From NCBI RefSeq assembly GCF_001904655.1, contig NZ_MRCC01000002.1, forward strand, positions 124,001 through 188,000: a stretch of DNA of 64,000 nt, written 5' to 3'. The notes beneath the pieces are model-generated. The model searched no databases and had not been told where the DNA came from. It was given only the letters and a program-made list of their open reading frames with translations. The stretch is from Chroogloeocystis siderophila 5.2 s.c.1. Lineage in GTDB: Bacteria; Cyanobacteriota; Cyanobacteriia; Cyanobacteriales; Chroococcidiopsidaceae. Shown here in pieces: positions 37,231-46,349 of this stretch. Both the position numbers and the translations under genes were made by a program. Every line of letters begins with the position of its first letter. Positions within the stretch are counted from its first letter, which is position 1.

Positions 37231-38694
37231 TGCTTGATTATTAATAGGTATGAGTTATCCCTAAAAGATAACTAATTAGCTATGAAATCATGCCTAACTC
37301 ACAGATGTATTCCAATAATGAAGTAGTTGAATTATTGAAATGAAATAACAACATATCATCAAGATATTATTAGGTGAGAATTGAGTTGATTTTAAAGGTA
37401 GAGGTTTCATAGAGCTTGAGAGATTGAGTAGAAAATAGGTTTACTACAGCCAAAGTTCTTACATCTAGCAGACAAATCAAGCAGGGTACTTAGCTACGAA
37501 GTGCTATAGAATCCATTTTCCTAAAGTTAAGATCTACGTTGTCAGATTAGCTGAAGTTATCGGTAAGCTTTATCTAATCTACTACTTCTATCCAAATCAA
37601 GGCGGAAAGAACAACTCGAAGGAAGACATTTATGCAATCCTACCATTACTACATTCAACTCACTCACCACCATCTAAACTACCGTTATGTTAATTATCTC
37701 TTAATGTCAGTGATCTACATCACAAAAGTAAAGTATGATAACTAGATACACGCATGTTTTGAAGAAACTGACTAAGTAGAAATCTACTTTCTTAAAGAAC
37801 CCTAATTAGATAATGTAGATAGTTGTATTGAGACTTGCATATATTTTTTTCCAAAATAGTTTCCGAGCCAAGCTAATAAGTACTACATTAAGCTGTACTG
37901 CATTTCTAAGCATGTTATCTAGAAAACTTTTCCGTAGATTTAATAAAAATTAATCAATTTCTAATATTTTTACTTTAAAATGATAAAAACTTGATACTCA
38001 TATAGTTAGCATAGATGTCAAAACTGACAGCAATAACATTGATAACATCTATAAGATTTTGGGCAATTGAATGTATTAAAAGCTTCGTAATATTTAATGA
38101 TAGCTTTTTAATAAAAGAGCTTACTACATCAATATACTTTCTTTTTCATTATATAACTATATCAGTTTCGCTTAGCATTTATGCTGTATTAGTTATAGTA
38201 TAAAGTAGTGAATTTATATATTCACTTTGTTTTCATAAGAAGCTCTATTGAGGGAGTTGTATAAATTAAGATTTGGCACATATCTACAGATAGATAGAAA
38301 TGACAAGACAATGTTAGCAATTAACACTTGTATAAAAAAGAAATAAACTATTTGATACATACTCTACCAGGAAAACGAATTGTAACTCAATAAGAGAGCT
38401 TACAATACTGAATTAAATAGCACAATAATTTCTAGCAGTTCTCTCACATATATATCTATGTTTGTCTCTTCAGTGGTTTAAAGTACGTCTTAAGTTCAGC
38501 AATCTAAAAACAACCAACCTCTGAACTTCTCTGTATAGACAATTATTTATTATTAGTAGAACATATAAAAACTAACGAATTGAGTTATGTTTATTGAGCA
38601 AGCTGTAGTGAATCTACTGCACTCGTAACATCACCATAAATTCAGTTTTATATTTCATTCCTATTTCATCAGCAATTTGGCTGGGTAGCAAACA
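37231..38694. other. Long AT-rich non-coding region before the main polysaccharide operon
   Basis: About 1.46 kb without a credible gene; the longest frame (38015-38203, 62 codons) has no ribosome site and a composition set by AT-richness. HIP1 octamers are absent. The conserved element at 38521 lies 174 bases before the first gene. The region may hold distal regulatory sites, a long leader, a small RNA or gene debris. Confidence 0.6.
38492..38542 (+). promoter_or_regulatory. Upstream element, copy 2, with an inverted half-site
   Basis: CTGAACTTCTCTGTAT followed by AGACAA (38521-38542). The reverse complement at 60457-60478 differs at one position of 22. The complementary half AAGTTCAG stands 21 bases upstream (38492-38499), making a dyad. 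It lies 152 bases before the operon's first ATG (38695). Confidence 0.7.
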
Positions 38695-39138
38695 ATGAAA
38701 GTTATACTCGTTTGCTCTACTGGGGGACATTTTCAGGCAATGCAAAACTTATATCCTTTTTGGAGAAATCATCAGCGGATCTGGGTGACGTTTTATAGTG
38801 AGAATACCAAAGCAACTCTAGATGCAGAAACAGTGTATTGGGCGTGGAGTCCTACAAATCGCAATTTAGTCAATTTGGTACGCAATGTTTTTTTAGCCTG
38901 GCAAGTTCTTTCTCAGGAGACACCACATTTAGTTATTTCTACAGGTGCAGGAGTAGCAGTACCTTTTTTGATTTTAGCAAAGCTGTTAGGTAGTCAAACA
39001 GTTTTTATCGAGTCTATTACACGAGTAAAGCAATTGAGCTTATCTGCTAGATTAGCTTTACCATTTCTAGATACTTTATATGTACATTGGCCACAATTGC
39101 AAGCACGGTATCCAAGAGCAGAAATAATAAGTTCTTGA
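38695..39138 (+). CDS. PssD/Alg14-like glycosyltransferase subunit
   Basis: 147 residues: VILVCSTGGHFQAMQNLYPF at the N terminus, VISTGAGVAVPFLILAKLLG and ESITRVKQLSLSARL. This is the membrane-anchored partner of a split UDP-sugar transferase (Alg13/Alg14, PssE/PssD), which adds the second sugar to a lipid carrier. The catalytic partner follows after 30 bases. It is the first gene of the plus-strand operon that runs to 54066. Confidence 0.9.
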   Translation: MKVILVCSTGGHFQAMQNLYPFWRNHQRIWVTFYSENTKATLDAETVYWAWSPTNRNLVNLVRNVFLAWQVLSQETPHLVISTGAGVAVPFLILAKLLGSQTVFIESITRVKQLSLSARLALPFLDTLYVHWPQLQARYPRAEIISS

Positions 39139-39168
39139 GTAGGAATTTCTCCTTTCATATCTACTACT

Positions 39169-39633
39169 ATGATTCTTGTCACCGTTGGTACTGAACAATT
39201 TCCTTTTAACCGCTTAATGTCATGGATTCAAGTCATGACCAAGCGTGGGTTTATATCTGAAGAAGTTGTAGTTCAGTATGGTAGTTCTACTACTGTACCT
39301 ACTGGAGTTAAGAGTTATCCTTTGCTAGCACCAGAACAGTTTCAGGCGCTTACGAAACAAGCCCGTATAATTATAGGACATTGCGGAGAAGGTACTATTC
39401 TTCTCTTATCTGCTACTGCTAAACCATATATTTTAGTGCCTCGAAGCCAAAAGTTTAAAGAACATATTGACGATCATCAAATTGAGCTAGCAGAAGCTCT
39501 TGCTCAATTCAATGTTCCTATTGCTTGGTCTCCAGGTGATTTAGTAAGATTTTTAGCTTTACCTCGAATAGTTCCTGTAACACTCATTTCAGCTACAACT
39601 ATTTGTGCTCGTCTGCATGACCGTTTTAAATAA
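39169..39633 (+). CDS. PssE/Alg13-like glycosyltransferase catalytic subunit
   Basis: 154 residues: ILVTVGTEQFPFNRLMSWIQ, VVQYGSSTTVPTG and the donor site IIIGHCGEGTILLLSATAKP with LVPRSQKFKEHIDDHQIELA. It supplies the nucleotide-sugar-binding half of the split enzyme with the 38695 protein. Together they probably transfer a sugar onto the product of the initiating transferase encoded next. Confidence 0.91.
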   Translation: MILVTVGTEQFPFNRLMSWIQVMTKRGFISEEVVVQYGSSTTVPTGVKSYPLLAPEQFQALTKQARIIIGHCGEGTILLLSATAKPYILVPRSQKFKEHIDDHQIELAEALAQFNVPIAWSPGDLVRFLALPRIVPVTLISATTICARLHDRFK

Positions 39634-39709
39634 TGAAAAAGCTATATTTAGCCAAACAAATAGTGAGTTTTTCAGATTGAATTAAACTAAACTTTTTAAG
39701 GAAATATCT

Positions 39710-40705
39710 ATGGTTTTAGAAACACCTCTATTAAGTAAAGATGTGCATTTATCAATTTTGAATAAGGTTCCTTTAGTTCAGCTACCTGTCAACTTAAATT
39801 TAGCTTGTGCTGTCAATTTAGAAAAAGTGTTTCAACACCTTTTGCTGCATACCCCAAAACATATTATCCTTGACTGTAGCCAAACCACCTTTATTGATAG
39901 TAGTGGTATAGGCTTACTAATTCAAATTCTCCAGAAAGCTCAATACCAAAATACTAATATAATAATTTGGAGTATTGACTCACACATTAAGACAGCGTTA
40001 ATTGCTGCTGGAATTCAACCAATATTTTTTGATACTGAAAGTAATGCTATTTCCTTAATTGAGCGCAAAAAGATAAAAAATCCGCTAGTAAAGGTTCATC
40101 TGTCAGTTAATTCTAGGCTTAAAAGAGCAATAGATATCATAGGAGCAATAGTTGGCTTAGGGGTAGTATTAGCTCTATTCATACCTATCGCGATCGCGAT
40201 CAAACTTGATAGCCCTGGTCCTATTTTTTTTAGTCAAACCCGCTGTGGTTTACTAGGAAGACGTTTTCGCATCTGGAAATTCCGGTCGATGGTTGTCAAT
40301 GCTGAAGATTTGAAAAAGCAAGTTGAAAATCAAGTCAAAGGTCCTTTTTTTAAAAGCAAAAGTGATCCAAGGATTACGCGGGTTGGTAATTTTTTGAGGC
40401 GAACAAGCTTAGATGAAATTCCTCAGTTTTGGAATGTTCTTAAAGGAGATATGAGTTTGGTAGGCACTCGACCTCCTACCTGTGACGAAGTAGATCAATA
40501 TACTGTGCAGATGTGGCAGCGTCTTAATGTTAAACCAGGTATCACTGGTCAATGGCAAACTAATGGTCGTTCAGAAATCTGTGATTTTAATGACGTATTA
40601 GAACTAGATTTAGATTATCAAAAAAAATGGAGTATTCTCTATGACATTAAGCTGATATTGAAAACATTATTAGTTGTTTTTCAAGAGAAAAGTAGTGCTA
40701 TGTAG
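39710..40705 (+). CDS. STAS domain-sugar phosphate transferase fusion (initiating phosphoglycosyl transferase)
   Basis: 331 residues. Residues about 10-115 form a STAS (anti-sigma antagonist-like) domain: HIILDCSQTTFIDSSGIGLL carries the conserved Asp-Ser-Ser-Gly with a phosphorylatable Ser. From about 134 begins a monotopic phosphoglycosyl transferase: KRAIDIIGAIVGLGVVLALF membrane helix, IFFSQTRCGLLGRRFRIWKF, catalytic Asp-Glu in RTSLDEIPQFWNVLKGDMSL, and VGTRPPTCDEVDQY. The enzyme puts a sugar phosphate on undecaprenyl phosphate and starts repeat-unit synthesis. The STAS domain replaces the usual N-terminal membrane region and could make initiation switchable by a kinase/phosphatase. Confidence 0.93.
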   Translation: MVLETPLLSKDVHLSILNKVPLVQLPVNLNLACAVNLEKVFQHLLLHTPKHIILDCSQTTFIDSSGIGLLIQILQKAQYQNTNIIIWSIDSHIKTALIAAGIQPIFFDTESNAISLIERKKIKNPLVKVHLSVNSRLKRAIDIIGAIVGLGVVLALFIPIAIAIKLDSPGPIFFSQTRCGLLGRRFRIWKFRSMVVNAEDLKKQVENQVKGPFFKSKSDPRITRVGNFLRRTSLDEIPQFWNVLKGDMSLVGTRPPTCDEVDQYTVQMWQRLNVKPGITGQWQTNGRSEICDFNDVLELDLDYQKKWSILYDIKLILKTLLVVFQEKSSAM

Positions 40706-40767
40706 AACAATCTTTGTGTGCGCGATAGACCTAGTTTTTCAGAAACATTATTAAACCAGCAAGCTTT

Positions 40768-41814
40768 ATGCCAAAAGTATCAGTTATCATTCCAGTTTAT
40801 AATGTTGAAAAGTTTATTGCTGCTACAGTATCTTCAGTGCTAGCGCAAACTTATACAGACTTTGAACTTCTAATCGTTGATGATGAATCTCCGGATCAGA
40901 GTATAAAAATTTGTCAACAGTTTAGAGACTCCAGAATTAAAATTATTCATCAGAAAAATCGGGGTTTAGCTGGAGCAAGAAACACTGGTATTTATCATGC
41001 ACAAGGAGAATATCTAGCTTTTTTAGATGGAGACGATTTATGGTTGCCAGAAAAGTTAGAACAACATGTGAGCCATTTAGAGAATTCTCCTTCTGTTGGA
41101 GTAAGCTTTAGCTGCTCTGTCTTTATAGATGAAACAGGGCAGTATTTAGGTGTTTATCAAATTCCTAAGAAGCTACAAGGAATTACACCATCATATATCC
41201 TTTGCCGTAACCCGATTGGAAATGGCTCTGCACCTGTCATCCGAAAACAAGTGTTTGAAGCAATTAAGTTTTTTAAGCAGCAAGGCGATCAAGGAGAAAG
41301 TTGTTATTTTGATCCTCAATGCCGACGTTCAGAGGATGTTGAATGTTGGCTACGTATTGCAGTTCAAACCTTCTGGCAATTTGAAGGGATTCCAGAAGCT
41401 TTAACGTTATATAGAATCAATTCCTCTGGGTTGTCAGCGAATTGGGTAGAACAGTTTAAGTCTTGGCAACAAGCCATTGAAAAAATACGTACTTTTGCCC
41501 CAGAGTTAATTTCTCAATGGGAAAAGCCCGCTAAAGCCTACCAATTGCGTTACTTGGCACGTAGAGCCATCACCCTGCGATCGCCATCCATAGCAGTAAA
41601 GCTAATTAATCATTCTGTGGCTACGTACTGGCGTATTTTATTCGAGGAACCACGCCGAACACTCCTCACTTTGGCAGCAGCCTATTTTCTTTTCCTGTTC
41701 CCAGATTTTATTTATAACTCCACAGAAACTATAGCTTTAAAACTAATCAAAATTACACATAAATGGTATTTCTTTAAGCAAGAATCATTTGTAAAAACGT
41801 CAATTTCAAGCTAA
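40768..41814 (+). CDS. Family 2 glycosyltransferase, A
   Basis: 348 residues. GT-A core: VSVIIPVYNVEKFIAATVSS, LIVDDESPDQ, and the metal-binding DGDDLW; base region RRSEDVECWLRIAVQTFW. The C-terminal part ends in a hydrophobic segment (LLTLAAAYFLFLFPDFIYN) that may anchor it. It is closely related to the gene at 42913 over its whole length, including SANWVEQFKSWQQAIEK. Probably cytoplasmic at the inner membrane; sugar unknown. Confidence 0.93.
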   Translation: MPKVSVIIPVYNVEKFIAATVSSVLAQTYTDFELLIVDDESPDQSIKICQQFRDSRIKIIHQKNRGLAGARNTGIYHAQGEYLAFLDGDDLWLPEKLEQHVSHLENSPSVGVSFSCSVFIDETGQYLGVYQIPKKLQGITPSYILCRNPIGNGSAPVIRKQVFEAIKFFKQQGDQGESCYFDPQCRRSEDVECWLRIAVQTFWQFEGIPEALTLYRINSSGLSANWVEQFKSWQQAIEKIRTFAPELISQWEKPAKAYQLRYLARRAITLRSPSIAVKLINHSVATYWRILFEEPRRTLLTLAAAYFLFLFPDFIYNSTETIALKLIKITHKWYFFKQESFVKTSISS

Positions 41815-41859
41815 GTTTTTAAATAGTTAATTAGAATAAAAAACTGCTTTGTATAAAGT

Positions 41860-42837
41860 ATGCCTAAACTATCCGTTATTATTCCTGTTTATAATGGCGA
41901 AAAAACTATACTAAAAACTGTTGAATCGGTTCAAAAGCAAACATTTTTTAATTTTGAACTGATTGTCATTAACGACGGTTCAACAGATTCTACATTAGAG
42001 CTACTAGCCCACCTACGCGAACCACGCATGAAAGTGTTGTCCTATGAAAACGGTGGATTGCCTGTAGCCCGAAATCGAGGTATCGCCAATGCAACAGGGG
42101 AATTTATTACATTTATTGATGCTGACGACTTATGGACGCCTAATAAATTAGAGTTGCAATTAGCTGTTTTACAACAGCATCCAGATGCTGATGCAGTTTA
42201 TAGCTGGACACTGTATTTAAACGAAGAAGGTACAGCTTTTCATCAAGGAGAGCAACTGTATTTTCAGGGCAATGTTTTACCTCAATTGTTGTTGAGTAAT
42301 TTTATTGCGAGTGGTTCTAATATAATGATACGCAAACAGGCGATCGCATCCGTAGGATACTTCGATCCAACATTACGCTCTTGCGAAGATTGGGATTATT
42401 GGCTACGTTTAGCCGCTCACTGTGCTTTTGTTGTCGTACCTAAGTATCAAATTATTTATCGCCAATCTACCACTGCCATGTCATCTAAAGTTGAAGTCAT
42501 GGAAAAACATCTTTTGATTGTTCATGAACGTGGATTTCGCCTAGCGACTTCAGAATTACAATTTCTGAAGAATCAGAGTTTAGCCAATATCTATGAGTTT
42601 TTAGCTCACTTATGCTTGAATTACATTTCCGGCACTAATGGAGCTAAACAAGCATATCAAAAACTTCGGCAAGCAATTGTTTTACAGCCTTCACTATTGT
42701 TAACAAAAAAAACACAAGTACTACTCATGAAAATTGGCTTAATACTGCTATTCTCGCCAAAGCTTTCTGAAAGAATATTACAGGAAGTTAAGACACTTCG
42801 AGCTAAAAATCTTGAATCCATTAACACCTACTCATAG
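41860..42837 (+). CDS. Family 2 glycosyltransferase, B
   Basis: 325 residues: LSVIIPVYNGEKTILKTVES, VINDGSTDSTLELL, ITFIDADDLWTPNKLELQL, and CEDWDYWLRLAAHCAFVVVP. It lacks the C-terminal shape of its two neighbours and belongs to another subgroup. It lies 45 bases after gene A on the same strand. Donor and acceptor are unknown. Confidence 0.93.
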   Translation: MPKLSVIIPVYNGEKTILKTVESVQKQTFFNFELIVINDGSTDSTLELLAHLREPRMKVLSYENGGLPVARNRGIANATGEFITFIDADDLWTPNKLELQLAVLQQHPDADAVYSWTLYLNEEGTAFHQGEQLYFQGNVLPQLLLSNFIASGSNIMIRKQAIASVGYFDPTLRSCEDWDYWLRLAAHCAFVVVPKYQIIYRQSTTAMSSKVEVMEKHLLIVHERGFRLATSELQFLKNQSLANIYEFLAHLCLNYISGTNGAKQAYQKLRQAIVLQPSLLLTKKTQVLLMKIGLILLFSPKLSERILQEVKTLRAKNLESINTYS

Positions 42838-42912
42838 CTTAAGTTTATCCATATTCCTTCCAAGCAATATATGACGGTGAATACTTAATGGATATTTAAC
42901 AGCGAGTTGCAA

Positions 42913-43935
42913 ATGAAAAAAATTTCAGTAATCATTCCGGTTTATCAAGTAGAAAAGTATATAGAAAAAACAATAACTTCTGTTTTTACACAAACTTATC
43001 AGAATTTTGAAGTTATCGTTGTTGATGATGGTTCGCGCGATCGCACTCAAGAAATTTGCCAGCAGTTCACAGACAAGCGAGTTAAAATTATTAGTCAAGA
43101 AAATGGAGGTCCATCTAAAGCCCTTAATACTGGTATTCGTTATGCTCAAGGAGAGTATCTAGCTTTTCTTGACGGCGATGATCTGTGGCTACCAGAAAAG
43201 CTTGCTAAGCACATTGCTCACTTAGAAAGCTCTTTAGATGTTGGAGTTAGCTTCAGTCGATCAGCATTCATTAATGAAACTGGGCAACTTTTAGGGAGCT
43301 ATCAAACGCCAAAACTCAAAAATATTACGGTGTCCGACTTACTATGTAGTAACCCTCTTGGCAATGGATCATCCGCAGTATTTCGCCGCGAAACACTAGA
43401 AGCAATTAAATTTAAAAGCAATTTCGCTAATTCCTTAGAAAACTGTTATTTCGAGGAACGTAACCGCGCATCGCAAGATAATGAAATTTTACTGCGGATC
43501 GGACTTTTAACGTCTTGGAAAATTGAAGGCATATCTGAAGTGCTTACTCTCTATCGGGTGAAACCTGGGGGAATTTCTGCTAATTTCTTGCGAACTGTTG
43601 AAGTTTGGGATGAAGTTCTTGCGCGATCGCGCCATCTTGCACCAGAAATCATTGCTAAATGGGAAAAGAAATCTAAGGCATATCAACTGAGAATAACAGC
43701 ACGTACAGCAGTTCGGATGCAATCAGGTGCTGTAGCTGTGCAATTATTAAACAAATCCTTGCTAACTTACTGGCGCATACTTATTGAGGAGCCGCAACGT
43801 ATGTTTTTAACATATATAGCTGCCTATTCACTCTGGCTCCTACCGTTGCCATTAAATCGCCTGCTAGAAAAGCTGGTTTTACAACGAATCAAAGTTACTC
43901 AAAATCCTATACTTCAAGATTATCCAGGTCGCTAG
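42913..43935 (+). CDS. Family 2 glycosyltransferase, C (paralogue of A)
   Basis: 340 residues from ATG 42913; a TTG two codons upstream is also in frame. Motifs: ISVIIPVYQVEKYIEKTITS, VVDDGSRDRTQE, LAFLDGDDLWLPEKLAKHI, RASQDNEILLRIGLLTSW. It resembles gene A throughout (GNGSSAVFRR versus GNGSAPVIRK; TYWRILIEEPQR versus TYWRILFEEPRR). A and C therefore arose by duplication with B between them, and may transfer similar sugars to different positions. Confidence 0.93.
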   Translation: MKKISVIIPVYQVEKYIEKTITSVFTQTYQNFEVIVVDDGSRDRTQEICQQFTDKRVKIISQENGGPSKALNTGIRYAQGEYLAFLDGDDLWLPEKLAKHIAHLESSLDVGVSFSRSAFINETGQLLGSYQTPKLKNITVSDLLCSNPLGNGSSAVFRRETLEAIKFKSNFANSLENCYFEERNRASQDNEILLRIGLLTSWKIEGISEVLTLYRVKPGGISANFLRTVEVWDEVLARSRHLAPEIIAKWEKKSKAYQLRITARTAVRMQSGAVAVQLLNKSLLTYWRILIEEPQRMFLTYIAAYSLWLLPLPLNRLLEKLVLQRIKVTQNPILQDYPGR

Positions 43936-44076
43936 CGCATTAGATCCATTGTTTAAATTTCCACAAACTAGTTAAGCTATAAACCCAGACTGATCCTAAA
44001 TCTAAGATACCTTGCTTAAAGCTTTGAGCTAATACCATAACTTAATTTGTTATTCCTGCACAATATAGTGTTCATT

Positions 44077-45024
44077 ATGCAAGTCAATAAAATTAAAGTA
44101 CTTTATATCGCTGGCTATTCATTTAGTGGCAGTACTATCCTTGCTAATATCTTAGGAGAAATTGAAAGTTTCTTTTCAGCGGGAGAATTACGTTGTATTT
44201 GGGAGGAAAATTTAATAAAGAACTTTCGATGTGGATGTGGAAGTAGATTCCATGACTGTAGTTTTTGGCAAGAAGTTTTTAATAAATATCCTGGAGGTAT
44301 GCAGCACATTAATGCTCAAGAAATAGTAGGGTTGCAAGAGAAACGCAAGCATTTCCCTTTCATGCTGCTTCCTGGAAATAAACAAGTATTAAAACCAAGG
44401 TTTAAAAAATATTTGTCAAGTATTGAGAAACTATATCAAGCAATTCAGTCAACTACTGGCAGTAAAGTTATCGTTGATTCTTCCAAATCTCCTTTATATA
44501 GTTACACGCTTAGTATGCTGCCGACAATTGATTTATATATTGTTCATCTCGTTCGCGATCCTCGTGCGGTGCAGTATTCATGTATAAAACGCAAACTGCG
44601 TAAAAAACATCGTTGGGAAGAGCATAGTATTGTTGAGGGTTGTCTTACTTGGAATGCTTGCAACTCAGCAGTAGAGTTATTTTGGCGTTCCTCTCTAAAT
44701 CACTACCTAAGATTGCACTATGAAGATTTTATCCAAAGACCAAAAGTAGCTTTACAACAGATTCTTCAGTTAGTTCAGGAGGATGTAACACAATTACCTA
44801 TCAAAGGAAAAAATATAGTAAATCTTACAACTAATCACACAGCAATAGGAAACAATAATCGGTTCAACGCTGGAGCTACTCAGCTTAAAATAGATGAACA
44901 ATGGAAAGAAAAAATGAGTGTCGAAGATCGGCAAATTGTGACTAATTTAACATTGCCTTGGCTTTTATATTATGGTTATTTAAATAAAAATAAATTCACT
45001 TCAAATTACCTTAAAATCACCTAA
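44077..45024 (+). CDS. Sulfotransferase, polysaccharide cluster
   Basis: 315 residues from ATG 44077; the frame is open from a TTG at 44047. The PAPS loop is IAGYSFSGSTILANILGE and the 3'-phosphate site VHLVRDPRAVQYSCIKR. A Cys-rich stretch (RCGCGSRFHDCSFW) follows the loop, as in a subgroup of bacterial sulfotransferases. It is transcribed with the glycosyltransferases on either side, so the acceptor is most likely the polysaccharide or its lipid-linked repeat unit. Confidence 0.88.
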   Translation: MQVNKIKVLYIAGYSFSGSTILANILGEIESFFSAGELRCIWEENLIKNFRCGCGSRFHDCSFWQEVFNKYPGGMQHINAQEIVGLQEKRKHFPFMLLPGNKQVLKPRFKKYLSSIEKLYQAIQSTTGSKVIVDSSKSPLYSYTLSMLPTIDLYIVHLVRDPRAVQYSCIKRKLRKKHRWEEHSIVEGCLTWNACNSAVELFWRSSLNHYLRLHYEDFIQRPKVALQQILQLVQEDVTQLPIKGKNIVNLTTNHTAIGNNNRFNAGATQLKIDEQWKEKMSVEDRQIVTNLTLPWLLYYGYLNKNKFTSNYLKIT

Positions 45025-45050
45025 GAAATAATTAGGCATGGGGGCATACT

Positions 45051-46226
45051 ATGCTCAATATAAGTTGGTCGCCTTGTATAAAAAGCAAAAAATTTTGGAT
45101 TTTTTTTTCTATAGGTTTATTATTTGTAGGAATATTAACACTTAATTCATCACCTACCTTAGGTGTGAAAGAGGAGCGCTTTTCTCGCCTTACTCAAGGT
45201 ATTAATCTTTCACATTGGTTTGCTCAAGCTCCTTTAACTCATAAAAACTTTCAAACCCGTGTCTCTGTTCAAGATATACAGCAAATAAAAAAGATGGGAT
45301 TTAGGCATGTGCGTGTACCTATAGATCCCAACGTCTTATTTAATGAAAAGCAGGCAGAAAAACTCAATCAAGATAATTTAAAAGACTTTGATAGAGCATT
45401 GGATATGATTCTGGCAGAAAATCTTGGAGTAATTGTAGATATTCATCCACAAGCTCGATTTAAGCAACGCCTCTATAATGACGTTATCTTTGTAAATAAT
45501 GTAGCTAAATTTTGGAAATCGTTGGCGCAGCATTTGAGTACAAGAGATCCGGAACTTGTTTTCTTGGAAGTACTTAATGAACCAGATGTCAAAGATCCTA
45601 AAGTTTGGTATGGTATTCAACCCAAACTACTAGCAGCAATGCGCTCTGGTGCGCCTTTACACACTTTAATTGCTAGTGGGAACCTGCGCGTAGGAAGAAA
45701 TTGGGATGGTATCGAAGCTTTACAACTTTTATCTCCAATTAAAGATCTTAATGTAATCTATAACTTCCACTTCTACACACCAAAACCATTTGTTAGCCAA
45801 GGTGCAACTTGGGGATGGGATATGTTGCGGTATTTTCGTAGTGTTCCTTACCCTTCAAATCCAGTTTCAGTTGCATCGATTTTGCCACAAATCAAGAATG
45901 AAACTGCGAGAAAGCGTTTACAAGAATATGGTAAACAACGGTGGAATGCTCAAAAGCTTGAAGAACTGATTAGTAGTGCTGCTGCTTGGGCAAAAGAACA
46001 TAAAGTACGCTTAACGTGTAATGAGTTTGGTGTTTATCGCAGAGTTGCTCCTCCAGACGATCGCAATACATGGATTCGCGATGTGCGATCGCTGCTTGAA
46101 AAATACAACATTGGTTGGTCTATGTGGGATTACAATCATGGCTTTGGTGTGATGAAACGAGTTAACGGAAAGTCCGTTCCTGATTTGGATACCTTACAAG
46201 CGTTATTTACTGAGATAGATTACTGA
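45051..46226 (+). CDS. GH5-type glycoside hydrolase (cellulase family)
   Basis: 391 residues with an N-terminal membrane or signal segment (FWIFFSIGLLFVGILTL, about residues 15-32). GH5 landmarks: GFRHVRVPIDPNV, the acid/base Glu in VFLEVLNEPDVKD and the nucleophile Glu in LTCNEFGVYRR, plus WSMWDYNHGFGV. Both catalytic residues are intact. Family members cut beta-glucans or mannans. In polysaccharide loci such periplasmic glycanases trim or release the chain; the substrate here is unknown. Confidence 0.9.
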   Translation: MLNISWSPCIKSKKFWIFFSIGLLFVGILTLNSSPTLGVKEERFSRLTQGINLSHWFAQAPLTHKNFQTRVSVQDIQQIKKMGFRHVRVPIDPNVLFNEKQAEKLNQDNLKDFDRALDMILAENLGVIVDIHPQARFKQRLYNDVIFVNNVAKFWKSLAQHLSTRDPELVFLEVLNEPDVKDPKVWYGIQPKLLAAMRSGAPLHTLIASGNLRVGRNWDGIEALQLLSPIKDLNVIYNFHFYTPKPFVSQGATWGWDMLRYFRSVPYPSNPVSVASILPQIKNETARKRLQEYGKQRWNAQKLEELISSAAAWAKEHKVRLTCNEFGVYRRVAPPDDRNTWIRDVRSLLEKYNIGWSMWDYNHGFGVMKRVNGKSVPDLDTLQALFTEIDY

Positions 46227-46349
46227 AGATTTATCTATTCTCTTGTCAGCAAGGCAAACTTAAAATTTCCTTGCTCACATTTTCCCTATTTAATAGCTAA
46301 TTAACGTTGATTAGCTTGTATAGATTTTTACAAACTCTGAGAGAAATCC

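Noticed and set aside
38015-38203. 62-codon ORF in the long spacer before the main operon
   Set aside because: Its hydrophobic composition follows from AT-richness, there is no ribosome site, and nothing similar is near.
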